From: Natrinema caseinilyticum
GTDB taxonomy: Archaea; Halobacteriota; Halobacteria; Halobacteriales; Natrialbaceae
Reading direction: 5' to 3'
Length of the DNA: 64,000 nt
NCBI RefSeq assembly: GCF_024227435.1
Contig: NZ_CP100445.1
Span: 1,919,369 to 1,983,368, forward strand
Every line of letters starts with the position of its first letter. Positions within the stretch are counted from its first letter, which is position 1. The position numbers and the translations under genes were made by a program. The notes below the pieces were generated by a model. That model was not told where the DNA came from. It searched no databases and saw only the letters and a program-made list of their open reading frames with translations. This document shows positions 41,630 through 49,903 of the stretch, piece after piece.

Positions 41630-43069
41630 TTACTTCGAGAGGGCGCGCTCGACGGCCTCCGCCACGCTCGTCGCCTTTTCGGCTAGCACATCGGAAACCA
41701 GTCCGTCGTCGACGGCGTCTGCGAGTTCTTCCGTATCCACCACGGACACCGTCCCGTCGGCGTTCCGGATCACGTCGATGTAGAGGTCGACGTATCGAAC
41801 GCAGTCCGGGAACAGTTCGACGGGCGTACAGACGTTGACGTAGGTGCCTTTCGTCGTCCCGTCTGCGGCCCTGTACGTCGTCGGATACCACCACCGACCC
41901 TCGCGGAACTTCGTCACGGCGACGTCGCCCCGTTCTCTGGGAACGTCGAGTGCGTCGTAGCGACCGCCGGGGCTCATCGAGCGTTCCAGGGTCACCTTGC
42001 CCTCGGGGTCCCAGTCGGTCACCTCGCCACGCCCCAGTGAAACGAGCCGGCCGTCGGGTTTGCCGTGACCGATCTCGAGTCGATCGCCGACCGTCGGGCC
42101 GAACTGGCGAGCGACCGCCGCGAAGGGGAACTCGGAATCGGCGACGACGCCATCGTCTCCGAACGATCCGCAGACCGCCTCGGCGAAGTCGACCGCCGCG
42201 CTCGCCGCTCGATCAGCCGCCTTCGCCCGATGGTGGCCCGGCATCGTCGTCTCCACGCGCTTTCGAACGCCGTCCAGCGCGAATCGCGATTCCCGCCCGA
42301 ACCAGCACCACGCCGTCGTCTCCGGTGCAGCGAGCAGCCCCGGCTCGTTCGGCTCTGCCGGCGTCTCGGCGAGTGCGTCCTCGAGCGACCGCGTCCGGTC
42401 CGCGGCGTCCTCGAGGGCGGCGCCCATCGCCTCGAGGGTCGCATCGGCGGCCGCCTGCTGCCAGCGGACTCCCCACCCGTCCGGAACGTCGACCGAGAGG
42501 AGATCCGTCATGCCGACGAGTTCGTCGGCACGCTCGCCCCGAAGCGCCGCCGAGACGCCCGTTCGGCCGCGAGAAAGGGTACAGAGTCCGCCACGAATCT
42601 CGAGGGTCGGCCGGACGAGCGGTCGATCGTCGTCCCACGGCGGCGCGGGTTCCTGGACCTGCACCCGGTACCGATTCCCCTCGTCCACGTAGCCGTCGGC
42701 ATCGTCGTACTTCAGATACCCTCGGCGACCGTCGCCGAGGGCGACGACCGCACCGCTCCCGCCCTCGGCCTCGAGCACCTCGGCGTCGAAAACCGCCCCT
42801 CGAGCGACGTCTCCGGACCAGCAGAACGTGTCGATCGCCAGGGTCTCGAGTGCGCTCACGACCGTCTCGACCCCGTCAGGGTCACCCGAAATCTCGACGC
42901 CCTGCCGATCGCGGGTCGTCTCGATCGAGACGTCGGCCGGCACGGTATCGAACGACCGATCGAAGCGGTCACGGATCGGCTCTGAAGGCTGGACGACCTC
43001 GCAGTCGGTCTCGGCCAGTAGCTGGGTCGCCGCCGTCGTGTAGATACCGCGGACTCGAACCGTCGTCAT
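41630..43069 (-). CDS. FAU-1-type RNA-binding protein / RNase E/G-like, with DUF402 domain
   Basis: A 479-aa protein starting MTTVRVRGIYTTAATQLLAE. The N-terminal 260 residues hold an RNase E/G-like part with an S1-type segment (GSGAVVALGDGRRGYLKYDDADGYVDEGNRYRVQVQEP). The C-terminal 140 residues are DUF402: RSMSPGGRYDALDVPRERGDVAVTKFREGRWWYP, then TPVELFPDCVRYVDLYIDVIRNADGTVSVVDTEEL. The Pyrococcus founder, FAU-1, binds AU-rich RNA and was shown to process rRNA precursors. The ATG at 43069 precedes the conserved VRVRGIYTTA. The small gene at 43155 precedes it on the same strand. Confidence 0.9.
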   Translation of the reverse strand: MTTVRVRGIYTTAATQLLAETDCEVVQPSEPIRDRFDRSFDTVPADVSIETTRDRQGVEISGDPDGVETVVSALETLAIDTFCWSGDVARGAVFDAEVLEAEGGSGAVVALGDGRRGYLKYDDADGYVDEGNRYRVQVQEPAPPWDDDRPLVRPTLEIRGGLCTLSRGRTGVSAALRGERADELVGMTDLLSVDVPDGWGVRWQQAAADATLEAMGAALEDAADRTRSLEDALAETPAEPNEPGLLAAPETTAWCWFGRESRFALDGVRKRVETTMPGHHRAKAADRAASAAVDFAEAVCGSFGDDGVVADSEFPFAAVARQFGPTVGDRLEIGHGKPDGRLVSLGRGEVTDWDPEGKVTLERSMSPGGRYDALDVPRERGDVAVTKFREGRWWYPTTYRAADGTTKGTYVNVCTPVELFPDCVRYVDLYIDVIRNADGTVSVVDTEELADAVDDGLVSDVLAEKATSVAEAVERALSK

Positions 43070-43154
43070 CGCCGTCCCTCCGCGTCCCGCCGGTCGTCGC
43101 TCACGCGTCGTGACTCGCGCTCGAGCGCCCCGATCCCGGCCTCGACCGTGATCA

Positions 43155-43532
43155 TCATCGTATCGTCTCTCGCGTCGCGGCGAACCGGACCCGGTCGTCG
43201 ATCGTCGGCCCGAGGGACAGCTCGACGGAGCCGTCGTCCAGGAGTCGCCCGTCCTCGACGTAAACGCCCCACGTGTCGAATCGCAGCCAGCCGCGCATTT
43301 CGCCGCCGTGAGTCGTAATATCGGCGTACTCGACGGTGTGTTCCGGATACTCGGAACTCGAGTGGGCCATGGACATGTCCGAGTACACGGTATCGTTGGA
43401 GTCGAAGAACTCCTCGAGCGCGGTCGCATCGGCCCGAACGGCTTCGACGACCGCCTCGGAAGCGGCCCGGAGATCGTCGGTCCCGAGGCCGACGTCGCGA
43501 AGCGCCCGCTGGGTTCGCTGATCGAAGTGCAT
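43155..43532 (-). CDS. conserved haloarchaeal protein of unknown function
   Basis: A 125-aa soluble protein starting MHFDQRTQRALRDVGLGTDD. The first 50 residues are helical; then TVYSDMSMAHSSSEYPEHTVEYADITTHGGEMRGWLRFDTWGVYVEDGRLL is strand-rich, ending DDRVRFAATRETIR. The DMSMAHSSSEYPEHTVEYADITTHG block looks highly conserved in haloarchaea, but I cannot give a function. It lies 85 bases upstream of the FAU-1 gene on the same strand, so an operon is likely. Confidence 0.82.
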   Translation of the reverse strand: MHFDQRTQRALRDVGLGTDDLRAASEAVVEAVRADATALEEFFDSNDTVYSDMSMAHSSSEYPEHTVEYADITTHGGEMRGWLRFDTWGVYVEDGRLLDDGSVELSLGPTIDDRVRFAATRETIR

Positions 43533-43736
43533 ACGCGCCGGTTGGGTCGGAAGACCTTTGATCATTCCGAGTCCGCGCCGGCCGCCGAGACCGACCGCCC
43601 GTCGCGATCGAACCGACTCGAAGTCGGCTTCGGTCGGTGACCGGTGCGGTGCTCGCGAACGCACCCGTCCTGTTGGATTTCCGGACGGGATACCGGTAGG
43701 CGAAACGCTTGATACCGCGAACCGCCAACAGTGCTC

Positions 43737-44162
43737 ATGATAGCCCACGACTACAGAACCGAGGTCGACGACGACCTGGCCACGAGTATCGTCAGCGCTG
43801 CACGAACCGGTCTCGGAGACACCCTCCGGAGCGTGATCTATTTCACCCCGTCGACGTTCGATATCCTGTACCTCCGTCAGGATCTCTACGGGTCGGCGGA
43901 CGATGCCCGGCGGGCCAAAGCGAAACTGGTCGAGCTAGAACAGGTCGGATTCGCGGAACGACCGGTTCGGACGGCGATCAGCGACAGCGAAGGGAAATCG
44001 AACATCGGCGAATACGAATTCACCGTTCGATTCCACGACGACGGATTCGTCGCCAGAGTGCTCGAAGACGGGGCCGGCGTCCTGTTGACGACGGACAGCA
44101 TGGACGTCAACGCCTTCGAAGACGCGGCCATTGCCGTCCGAGGACTGCTACGCGGAGACTGA
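43737..44162 (+). CDS. conserved haloarchaeal protein, DUF7522-like
   Basis: A 141-aa acidic protein: MIAHDYRTEVDDDLATSIVS, then RTGLGDTLRSVIYFTPSTFDILYLRQDLYGSADDARRAKAKLVELEQVGF and EYEFTVRFHDDGFVARVLEDGAGVLLTTDSMDVNAFEDAA. The LRSVxYFTPxxxxxLYLRxDL pattern is that of DUF7522 proteins, which often sit beside taxis or signalling genes in haloarchaea. Function unknown. GTG at 43731 is in frame; ATG at 43737 is used. Confidence 0.82.
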   Translation: MIAHDYRTEVDDDLATSIVSAARTGLGDTLRSVIYFTPSTFDILYLRQDLYGSADDARRAKAKLVELEQVGFAERPVRTAISDSEGKSNIGEYEFTVRFHDDGFVARVLEDGAGVLLTTDSMDVNAFEDAAIAVRGLLRGD

Positions 44163-44309
44163 ACACGACCCCCCGCGCCACACACCCGAACCGGCACGGT
44201 CGGTCGTGGACTGGGCGCCGGAAATCGCGACGCGGCCCATCCGTCGAGGAGACACACTCGAGTCGCCGATTGCCGAACCTATACCGGGGCGGAAGCCGAA
44301 CAGACCGCC

Positions 44310-45320
44310 ATGCGTAGGCGCGACCCGGTCGAACGAGCCGCGGAGCGAAACGGGGACGGGTCAATCGACCTCTACGACGTCTCGACGTGGGAACCGCGAT
44401 CGATCGTCGATCTGCTCGCGTACACCCTCTACAACGTCGCTGGCTACGGGTTTCGCGCGCTCGTCTTGCTGATCGCGATCGCGATAACGCTCGTCTTGCT
44501 GATCTCGCCCGCAGCGGTCGTCCTCGAGGACCCGTTCGTTTCCATCTTTTTCGGGCTCTCGGTCGTCCCGGCGGGATTGCTCGCGGCGTATATCTGGTAC
44601 ACGGACATCACGACGAGCGAGCCGCTCACCTTGCTCGTCGTGACATTCGTGCTCGCGGTCCTGTTCGCGACGTTCGCCGCCCTCGTCAACTCGTTTACCA
44701 GCGCGGTGATCGGCATCGGCGGCGGGATCCTCTTCTATTATTTGATCGTCGGCCCCGTCGAGGAAACGGTGAAACTACTCGCCGTTCAGACGTTCGCCTA
44801 CCGGAGCGACAGTTTCGATGCGGTCATCGACGGTGCGGTCTATGGCGCCGTCGCGGGGCTGGGCTTTGCGGCCATCGAGAACGCGCTCTACATCAGCCGA
44901 GTCATCGGAGAAGCGAACCCGGAAGCCAATCTATTCGTCACCGCAAGCGGAATCGCGACGGTCCGGGCGCTAGCCGGGCCCGGCCACGTCATCTACTCCG
45001 CGATCGCGGGCTACTACCTCGGACTGGCGAAGTTCAACGGCGAGTACGCGGGCCCGATCGTCATCAAGGGACTGCTCGTCGCGGCGTTCGTTCACGGGAC
45101 GTACAACGTCACGGTCGGATTCGTCCCCGGCATCCTCGCTGGTCTCCTCCCCGTCGGCTTCGGATTCGCGTTCGTCACCTACGTGGTCGTTTACGACCTC
45201 GCGATCGGCTACTACCTGTATCGGAAACTCTCTCGCTATCGCGACACGTATCGCGCCGCCCGGAGGGAACCCGAGGTCTCGCGGCCGGAGATGACGGAAT
45301 TCGACCCGCCGCAGCGCTGA
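44310..45320 (+). CDS. PrsW-family intramembrane metalloprotease
   Basis: A 336-aa polytopic membrane protein. The PrsW motifs are there: YLIVGPVEETVKLLAVQTF near 145-163 (EExxK), GFAAIENALYISRVI near 188-202, AGPGHVIYSAIAGYYLGLA near 226-244 and VAAFVHGTYNVTVGF near 258-272, giving Glu and two His as putative metal ligands. About eight hydrophobic helices surround them, with a cytosolic, acidic N-terminus (1-40) and an Arg-rich C-tail. In Bacillus PrsW cleaves an anti-sigma factor; the archaeal substrate is unknown. It is the third intramembrane protease in this window. Confidence 0.93.
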   Translation: MRRRDPVERAAERNGDGSIDLYDVSTWEPRSIVDLLAYTLYNVAGYGFRALVLLIAIAITLVLLISPAAVVLEDPFVSIFFGLSVVPAGLLAAYIWYTDITTSEPLTLLVVTFVLAVLFATFAALVNSFTSAVIGIGGGILFYYLIVGPVEETVKLLAVQTFAYRSDSFDAVIDGAVYGAVAGLGFAAIENALYISRVIGEANPEANLFVTASGIATVRALAGPGHVIYSAIAGYYLGLAKFNGEYAGPIVIKGLLVAAFVHGTYNVTVGFVPGILAGLLPVGFGFAFVTYVVVYDLAIGYYLYRKLSRYRDTYRAARREPEVSRPEMTEFDPPQR

Positions 45321-45393
45321 GCGTCCCGGACGACGCCGATCCCGTCACGGCACCGTCGGTCCGGCCGTCAGCGACGGCGAGCCGACCTCGGGA

Positions 45394-45999
45394 TCAGTCA
45401 AAGCGCGCCTCGAGCAGTCGTTCGACGTACTTCGCGAGCACGTCGACCTCGAGGTGGACCGGATCGCCGGGCGCTTTCTCCGAGAGCGTCGTGAGCTGAT
45501 AGGTCGTGGGGATGACCGCGACGGTCACCCGGCCGCGTTGCGCGTCGAGGTCGGCGACGGTCAGACTGATGCCGTCGAGCGTGATCGATCCCTTCTCGAC
45601 GACGTACCGCTCGTACCCGTCGGGAAGTTCGAACTCGAAAAACCAGTCCTCGTCGACGGGCTCGACGTCCGTGACGGTCGCGACCGCGTCGACGTGGCCC
45701 TGGACGACGTGGCCGTCGAATCGACCGTCGGCCGGCATCGCCCGCTCGACGTTGACCGCCGCACCCGTCTCGAGATCGCCCAGGTAGGTCCGGTCGACGG
45801 TCTCGGTCGCCAGAAAGACCTCGAACCATTCGCCATCGGAATACCGCTCGACGGTCAGACACACGCCGCTGACGCTGATACTCTGGCCGTGTTCGAGCCC
45901 GGTCGCGACCTCCTCGGCGCCGATTCGCAGTCGGAGACCGTCTTCGGTCCGCTCTCGGGATCGGAGGGTGCCCGTCTCTTCGACGATGCCGGTAAACAT
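45394..45999 (-). CDS. ribE: riboflavin synthase, alpha chain
   Basis: A 201-aa enzyme that dismutates two 6,7-dimethyl-8-ribityllumazine molecules to riboflavin. It shows the two lumazine-binding repeats: MFTGIVEETGTLRSRERTED, SISVSGVCLTVERYSDGEWFEVFLATETVDRT; then HVVQGHVDAVATVTDVEPV and KGSITLDGISLTVADLDAQRGRVTVAVIPTTYQLT. This is the bacterial/eukaryotic-type trimeric enzyme, not the archaeal RibC of methanogens; haloarchaea have the bacterial type. The ATG at 45999 begins the invariant MFTGIV. It lies 123 bases downstream of the histidine kinase on the same strand. Confidence 0.95.
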   Translation of the reverse strand: MFTGIVEETGTLRSRERTEDGLRLRIGAEEVATGLEHGQSISVSGVCLTVERYSDGEWFEVFLATETVDRTYLGDLETGAAVNVERAMPADGRFDGHVVQGHVDAVATVTDVEPVDEDWFFEFELPDGYERYVVEKGSITLDGISLTVADLDAQRGRVTVAVIPTTYQLTTLSEKAPGDPVHLEVDVLAKYVERLLEARFD

Positions 46000-46121
46000 A
46001 CGTACGGGTGGTCGGTGGCGGAAGAAAGCCGTTCCGGTCCCCGTATCCGCGCCGCTTCGAGACCGAGGAGGGTGGCGACCGCGGGGGAGGGTGACTGCGC
46101 GAAGATCGGACTGCGGGGACA

Positions 46122-47990
46122 CTACGTATCGGCTTCGAAGGAATCGTCGAAGTGGACGGTCCGGGCCCCGACGAAGTCGAACCGCGCACCGCCGGATTCG
46201 CTCTCGGTGACGTCGACGTCCCACCCGTGGGCCTGTGCGATCGCGAGGACGATATTCAGGCCGAGTCCCGTCCCGTCGTCGTTCGTCGTCCACCCCAGTT
46301 CGAGCACCTGATCGCGGTCAGTTTCCGGAATCCCGGGCCCGTCGTCGGCAACGTAAAAGCCGCCCTCGGAAACGCCAACGGAGACGGAGACGGTCTGTCC
46401 ACCGTGTTCGATCGCGTTCCGAAAGAGGTTCTCGAACACGTTCCGGATGCGCCTCGAGTCGGCGTGGAAGAGCCCCTCCGAATCGACCCGGATGGACGCA
46501 TCTTCGGTCGCCACGTTCTCCCAACACTCCTCGACGACGGCGCCGAGTTCCAGCGGCTCGATGGCGTCGACGTCGTATCCGTTCCGGACCATCGTCAGCA
46601 CGTCGTCGATGATCCCCGCCATTCGATCGAATACCCGCCCCATCTCGTCGAGTTCCGCGATCGAGTGGTCCGCTCGAGCGCCTTCTAACAGCGCGTAGGC
46701 AACGTTGAGTGGATTTCTGAGGTCGTGGGCCAGGATGCTCGCGAACTCGTCGAGTCGTTCGTTTTGCCGCTCTACGGTACGCTCGTGTGCGAGTCGATTC
46801 AGGGCAGTTTCTGCGTTCACCGACAGGATCGACGCGAGTTCGTCGTCCGACGGATCGAACGCGCTGACGTTCGGATCGACGATACTGATCACCCCGTGGT
46901 CCCCGATCGGGAGGTAAAGCGCAGAACGGACGTCACCGCGGTCGTAGCCGTCGTCGACGGTGCGGACATCGTCGTACCGGATGAGGTTCCCGCGGTCGTA
47001 CGCACGGCTCGCCGGATTCTCACCGACGGTCGGATAGACCGGTCGATCCCCCATGTCCGCTTTCGCCTCGTCGGTAACGGCGATCGGATGCAGATGCGTT
47101 TCGTCGGCGAGTCGGACCACGGTACTGCGGTATCCGAGTATCGTCTTCGAAGCGTCCGCGACGAGCCGGGCGATTTCTTCGCGGTCGTCCGCTTGCATCA
47201 GGTGACGCGTCGCCTCGTGGAGCGCGTGGAGTTGTCGCTCGTACTCCTTTCGGGCCGTCACCTCGCGGAAGACGCCAGCGATCAGCCGGTCGCCCTGCAA
47301 TTCGAACACGTGGGCGTTGATTTCGACCGGGATTTTCTCGCCGGCTTTGGTTTCGACGTGTATGTCCGAACCGTCCGGCAACTGCGTGAAGATCGACTGT
47401 TCGTCGGCGATGTGCTGTTCGAAGAGGTCGCGATAGCGTGCGTTCTCCGTCGATGGATGCAAGATGGACTGGCTCTTTCCGACGAGTTCGTTCGGCTCGT
47501 ATCCGAGCAGGTCCGTCGTCTTTTCGTTCATCTCGACGATCTCACCGGTCGTCGCATCGGCGACGACGACGGCATCGGGAACCGCCTCGAGGATCGTCTG
47601 ATACTTCGTCCGAAGCGCGTACTGGTCGCTAACGTCCCGGACTGCGGCCATAATCTCGAGTCCGAAATCGCTCTCGATCGGACTCAGACTGATGTCGACC
47701 GGAATAAGAGTCCCGTCTTTCCGGCGGCCGAACAGATCGATATTCGCACCCATCGGCCGAGTTTCGGGGTCGTCGATGTACCGATCCCGTTTCGTGACGT
47801 GTTCGTCGCGGGACGCTTCCGGCACGATGACCTCGATGGGGTCGCCGACGAGTTCGTCCGGTTCGTAGCCGAACAGATCCACTACTCGTCTGTTCGCGTA
47901 CGTGATCCGTCCGTCGGCATCGACGAGAATGATAGCATCGGGTGACGCTTCGCAGATCGCTTCGTATCGGTGACGGGAGTGGCGAGGCAT
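46122..47990 (-). CDS. PAS-PAS-GAF sensor histidine kinase
   Basis: A 622-aa soluble kinase. PAS 1 is at about 5-120 (YEAICEASPDAIILVDADGR, GYEPDELVGDPIEVIVP), PAS 2 at 125-245 (AVPDAVVVADATTGEIVEMN), GAF at 255-405. HisKA has the phosphorylated His near 421 in FASILAHDLRNPLNVAYALL. The ATPase has the N box FRNAIEHGG, G1 VADDGPGIPETD and G2 GTGLGLNIVLAIAQAHGW. No membrane helix, so it senses a cytosolic cue such as redox or light through PAS/GAF ligands. No response regulator is adjacent. A decayed fragment of a relative lies at 37865. Confidence 0.94.
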   Translation of the reverse strand: MPRHSRHRYEAICEASPDAIILVDADGRITYANRRVVDLFGYEPDELVGDPIEVIVPEASRDEHVTKRDRYIDDPETRPMGANIDLFGRRKDGTLIPVDISLSPIESDFGLEIMAAVRDVSDQYALRTKYQTILEAVPDAVVVADATTGEIVEMNEKTTDLLGYEPNELVGKSQSILHPSTENARYRDLFEQHIADEQSIFTQLPDGSDIHVETKAGEKIPVEINAHVFELQGDRLIAGVFREVTARKEYERQLHALHEATRHLMQADDREEIARLVADASKTILGYRSTVVRLADETHLHPIAVTDEAKADMGDRPVYPTVGENPASRAYDRGNLIRYDDVRTVDDGYDRGDVRSALYLPIGDHGVISIVDPNVSAFDPSDDELASILSVNAETALNRLAHERTVERQNERLDEFASILAHDLRNPLNVAYALLEGARADHSIAELDEMGRVFDRMAGIIDDVLTMVRNGYDVDAIEPLELGAVVEECWENVATEDASIRVDSEGLFHADSRRIRNVFENLFRNAIEHGGQTVSVSVGVSEGGFYVADDGPGIPETDRDQVLELGWTTNDDGTGLGLNIVLAIAQAHGWDVDVTESESGGARFDFVGARTVHFDDSFEADT

Positions 47991-48291
47991 AACGTGAATC
48001 GTCGTGGAGTGGCCGATACTGAACCACGGTCGGCAATTGGTTTTAATCTTTTAGTATACGATCCGACATACACACCGAAAACGAGATTATTCCCCCGATT
48101 GCGGCTACGGAATAACTACGAGTCCGAATATTTCCGCAATGAATTAGTATCCACATCTTACTTCGGAAACTCGCACAAGCGGGGCTCGCTGAGATGCAGC
48201 GGAGACGGGTTCGCAGACGTTTCCCCGACACCGGCGGTTGTCAAGACGCCCGTCGTCGGCCTTTTGACGGAGCCGAAACTATCTCGTCGTA
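47991..48291. other. intergenic region upstream of the kinase
   Basis: This 301-bp stretch between two divergent genes contains AT-rich GTTTTAATCTTTTAGTATACG at about 48035-48058 (split here as TTTTAATC and TTTTAGTATACG), which looks like the kinase promoter region. No frame in it is convincing. The plus-strand gene at 48292 has no clear TATA box close by. Confidence 0.4.
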
Positions 48292-48546
48292 ATGGCCGGC
48301 ATCATCGACACGATCAAATTCGCAGGCACTCTCGTTCTGGCGCTCCCCGCGGCGATCGCCGGACTCGAGTTACTGATACAGGGACGGACGAATTACGGCG
48401 TAGCGCTCGTCGCGCTCTCTATCGGGCTCGTCGTCGTCCAGCACTGGCTTACGCTCCCCACAGATATTCCGGAACTGCTGGCGAAACGAGTCGTCGGAAC
48501 GGTCACGAAAGACCCGGAGTCCGACTCGGACGACGATCGGCCCTAG
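48292..48546 (+). CDS. small membrane protein, DUF7533-like
   Basis: An 84-aa protein with two hydrophobic helices: IDTIKFAGTLVLALPAAIAGLELL and YGVALVALSIGLVVVQHWLTLP, followed by an amphipathic stretch TDIPELLAKRVVGTVTKDP and an acidic tail ESDSDDDRP. MAGIIDTIKFAGTLVLALPA matches the haloarchaeal DUF7533 family start. The function is not known. Confidence 0.82.
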   Translation: MAGIIDTIKFAGTLVLALPAAIAGLELLIQGRTNYGVALVALSIGLVVVQHWLTLPTDIPELLAKRVVGTVTKDPESDSDDDRP

Positions 48547-48649
48547 CGGGCGTCGAGAGAGGAGTCGGCGACGACGGCGAGTCGTCCTCGGATCAGCCGA
48601 AGCGGGTCGGGCCACCGGCGTCGAGTCCGACCGTCCCCGCGAGGATGCG

Positions 48650-49903
48650 TTACTTCAGTGATGCTCCCGGATCGAGCGACTGCGACGGGGACGCGATCCA
48701 CTCGGGGCGCTCGCCGTCGTCGGTGACCGCCAGCAAATCGGCGATCCGGAGCCAGTTGTCCTCGTCGACCGTCGCCGCGACGTCGAGGCGGACGATGGAT
48801 CCGGAAGCGAGCACGTCATCCCCGTTTAGCGGTTGTTCACGGGACTCGAGCCCGACACCCGAAACTCGCGTCGCGACGTCGTCGCCCTCGCCGAAGCCGA
48901 ACGACCGGACCTCCGCCTCCAGGTCGGCCGCGACAGCGCTCACCGACGCCGATCCAGCGGTGAGCATCGAACGTGCCGACCGAAACGACTGCGTGACCGC
49001 CACGTGAACCCGTCGTTCTCGGCCGCCGTCGCTGTCGACGACGAACGTCCGGACGAGTCCACCGTGATACCCGGCCGCGCTCCGGGGCGCCGTCTCGAGG
49101 ACGATCGGCACACCGGGCCGGAGTGCGGCATCGTCGGTTCCGACGCCGGAAGACGTGTCGACAACCGTGTTACCGGCCGGAAACGCACCGGCACCGACGA
49201 TGGCCTCGTCGACGGCGATCCGCAATCGGGCCGGCGTCAGGAACTCGAAGTCGCTCCCGTGGTCGGTGTCTCGGTCGCTCCCGGTGTCGGCCGCGGGTCC
49301 GGTTTCGCTCCCGGTGTCGGCTTCGGGTCCGATTTCGCTCCCGACGCCGCCGTCGCCGGCAACTGCGAGCCGACCGTCGATAACTGCTGCATCGGCCAGA
49401 AGCGATGCCGCGCGTCGAACGCCGGCGTTCGCTGCCCGCTGGGCGGCCGCGATACGCTCGTGTTCTCCGCCCGTCTTGACCGCCCGCGCTCGCTCGAGGG
49501 CGGCCGTCGATGCCAGTTCGAATCCGGCGTTCTCGAGGTAGAGCGCGGCGTCGTGTGGTACTCGCGCCGGTGTCAGAACCGTCCCATCGTGGCCGCGGTC
49601 GGCCAGAACCGATGCGACCTGTTCAGCTGGATGGGGTCCGGAGTCGTCGGCTGCCGATCGGACGAGCCACCCGCCGTCGAGGGCGTCGTAGGCGACCGCG
49701 GTGAGTCCTCGCCGGGATCTCGGGGTACAGTACCGGATTCCCGGATCGCAGTCGGTGCCGACGTGAACGAAGGCCGTCGCGTCGCGATCCTCGAGCGCCG
49801 GCGAGATGACGGCGACCGCGTGGTCTCGTCGCTGTGGAACGACGCCCCCGGCGGCGAGGGTGTGGTTGCCGTCTTGAGTGCGACGGTCGCTCCGACCGGT
49901 CAC
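48650..49903 (-). CDS. M24-family (creatinase/aminopeptidase P fold) protein, catalytic residues lost
   Basis: A 417-aa protein, GTG start at 49903 overlapping the helicase stop (GTGA). The N-terminal domain (1-150) has the creatinase-like strands HAVAVISPALEDRDATAFVHVG and GHDGTVLTPARVPHDAALYLENAG. The C-terminal pita-bread domain begins at RARAVKTGGEHERIAAAQRA. Where active enzymes have D-x-G...Y-x-S-D-x-T-R-T, this reads ETAPRSAAGYHGGLVRTF, so both metal Asp are gone; where they have GHGIGLxxHExP it reads RVSGVGLESREQP, so both His are gone. It should be a non-catalytic member. An acidic repeat (EIGPEADTGSETGPAADTGS) is inserted near 215-245. Confidence 0.78.
   Translation of the reverse strand: MTGRSDRRTQDGNHTLAAGGVVPQRRDHAVAVISPALEDRDATAFVHVGTDCDPGIRYCTPRSRRGLTAVAYDALDGGWLVRSAADDSGPHPAEQVASVLADRGHDGTVLTPARVPHDAALYLENAGFELASTAALERARAVKTGGEHERIAAAQRAANAGVRRAASLLADAAVIDGRLAVAGDGGVGSEIGPEADTGSETGPAADTGSDRDTDHGSDFEFLTPARLRIAVDEAIVGAGAFPAGNTVVDTSSGVGTDDAALRPGVPIVLETAPRSAAGYHGGLVRTFVVDSDGGRERRVHVAVTQSFRSARSMLTAGSASVSAVAADLEAEVRSFGFGEGDDVATRVSGVGLESREQPLNGDDVLASGSIVRLDVAATVDEDNWLRIADLLAVTDDGERPEWIASPSQSLDPGASLK

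Noticed and set aside
49505-49545. tRNA-like TTCGAATCC near 49515
   Set aside because: It lies inside the M24-like coding region with no acceptor stem or anticodon arm around it; no tRNA is seen in the window.
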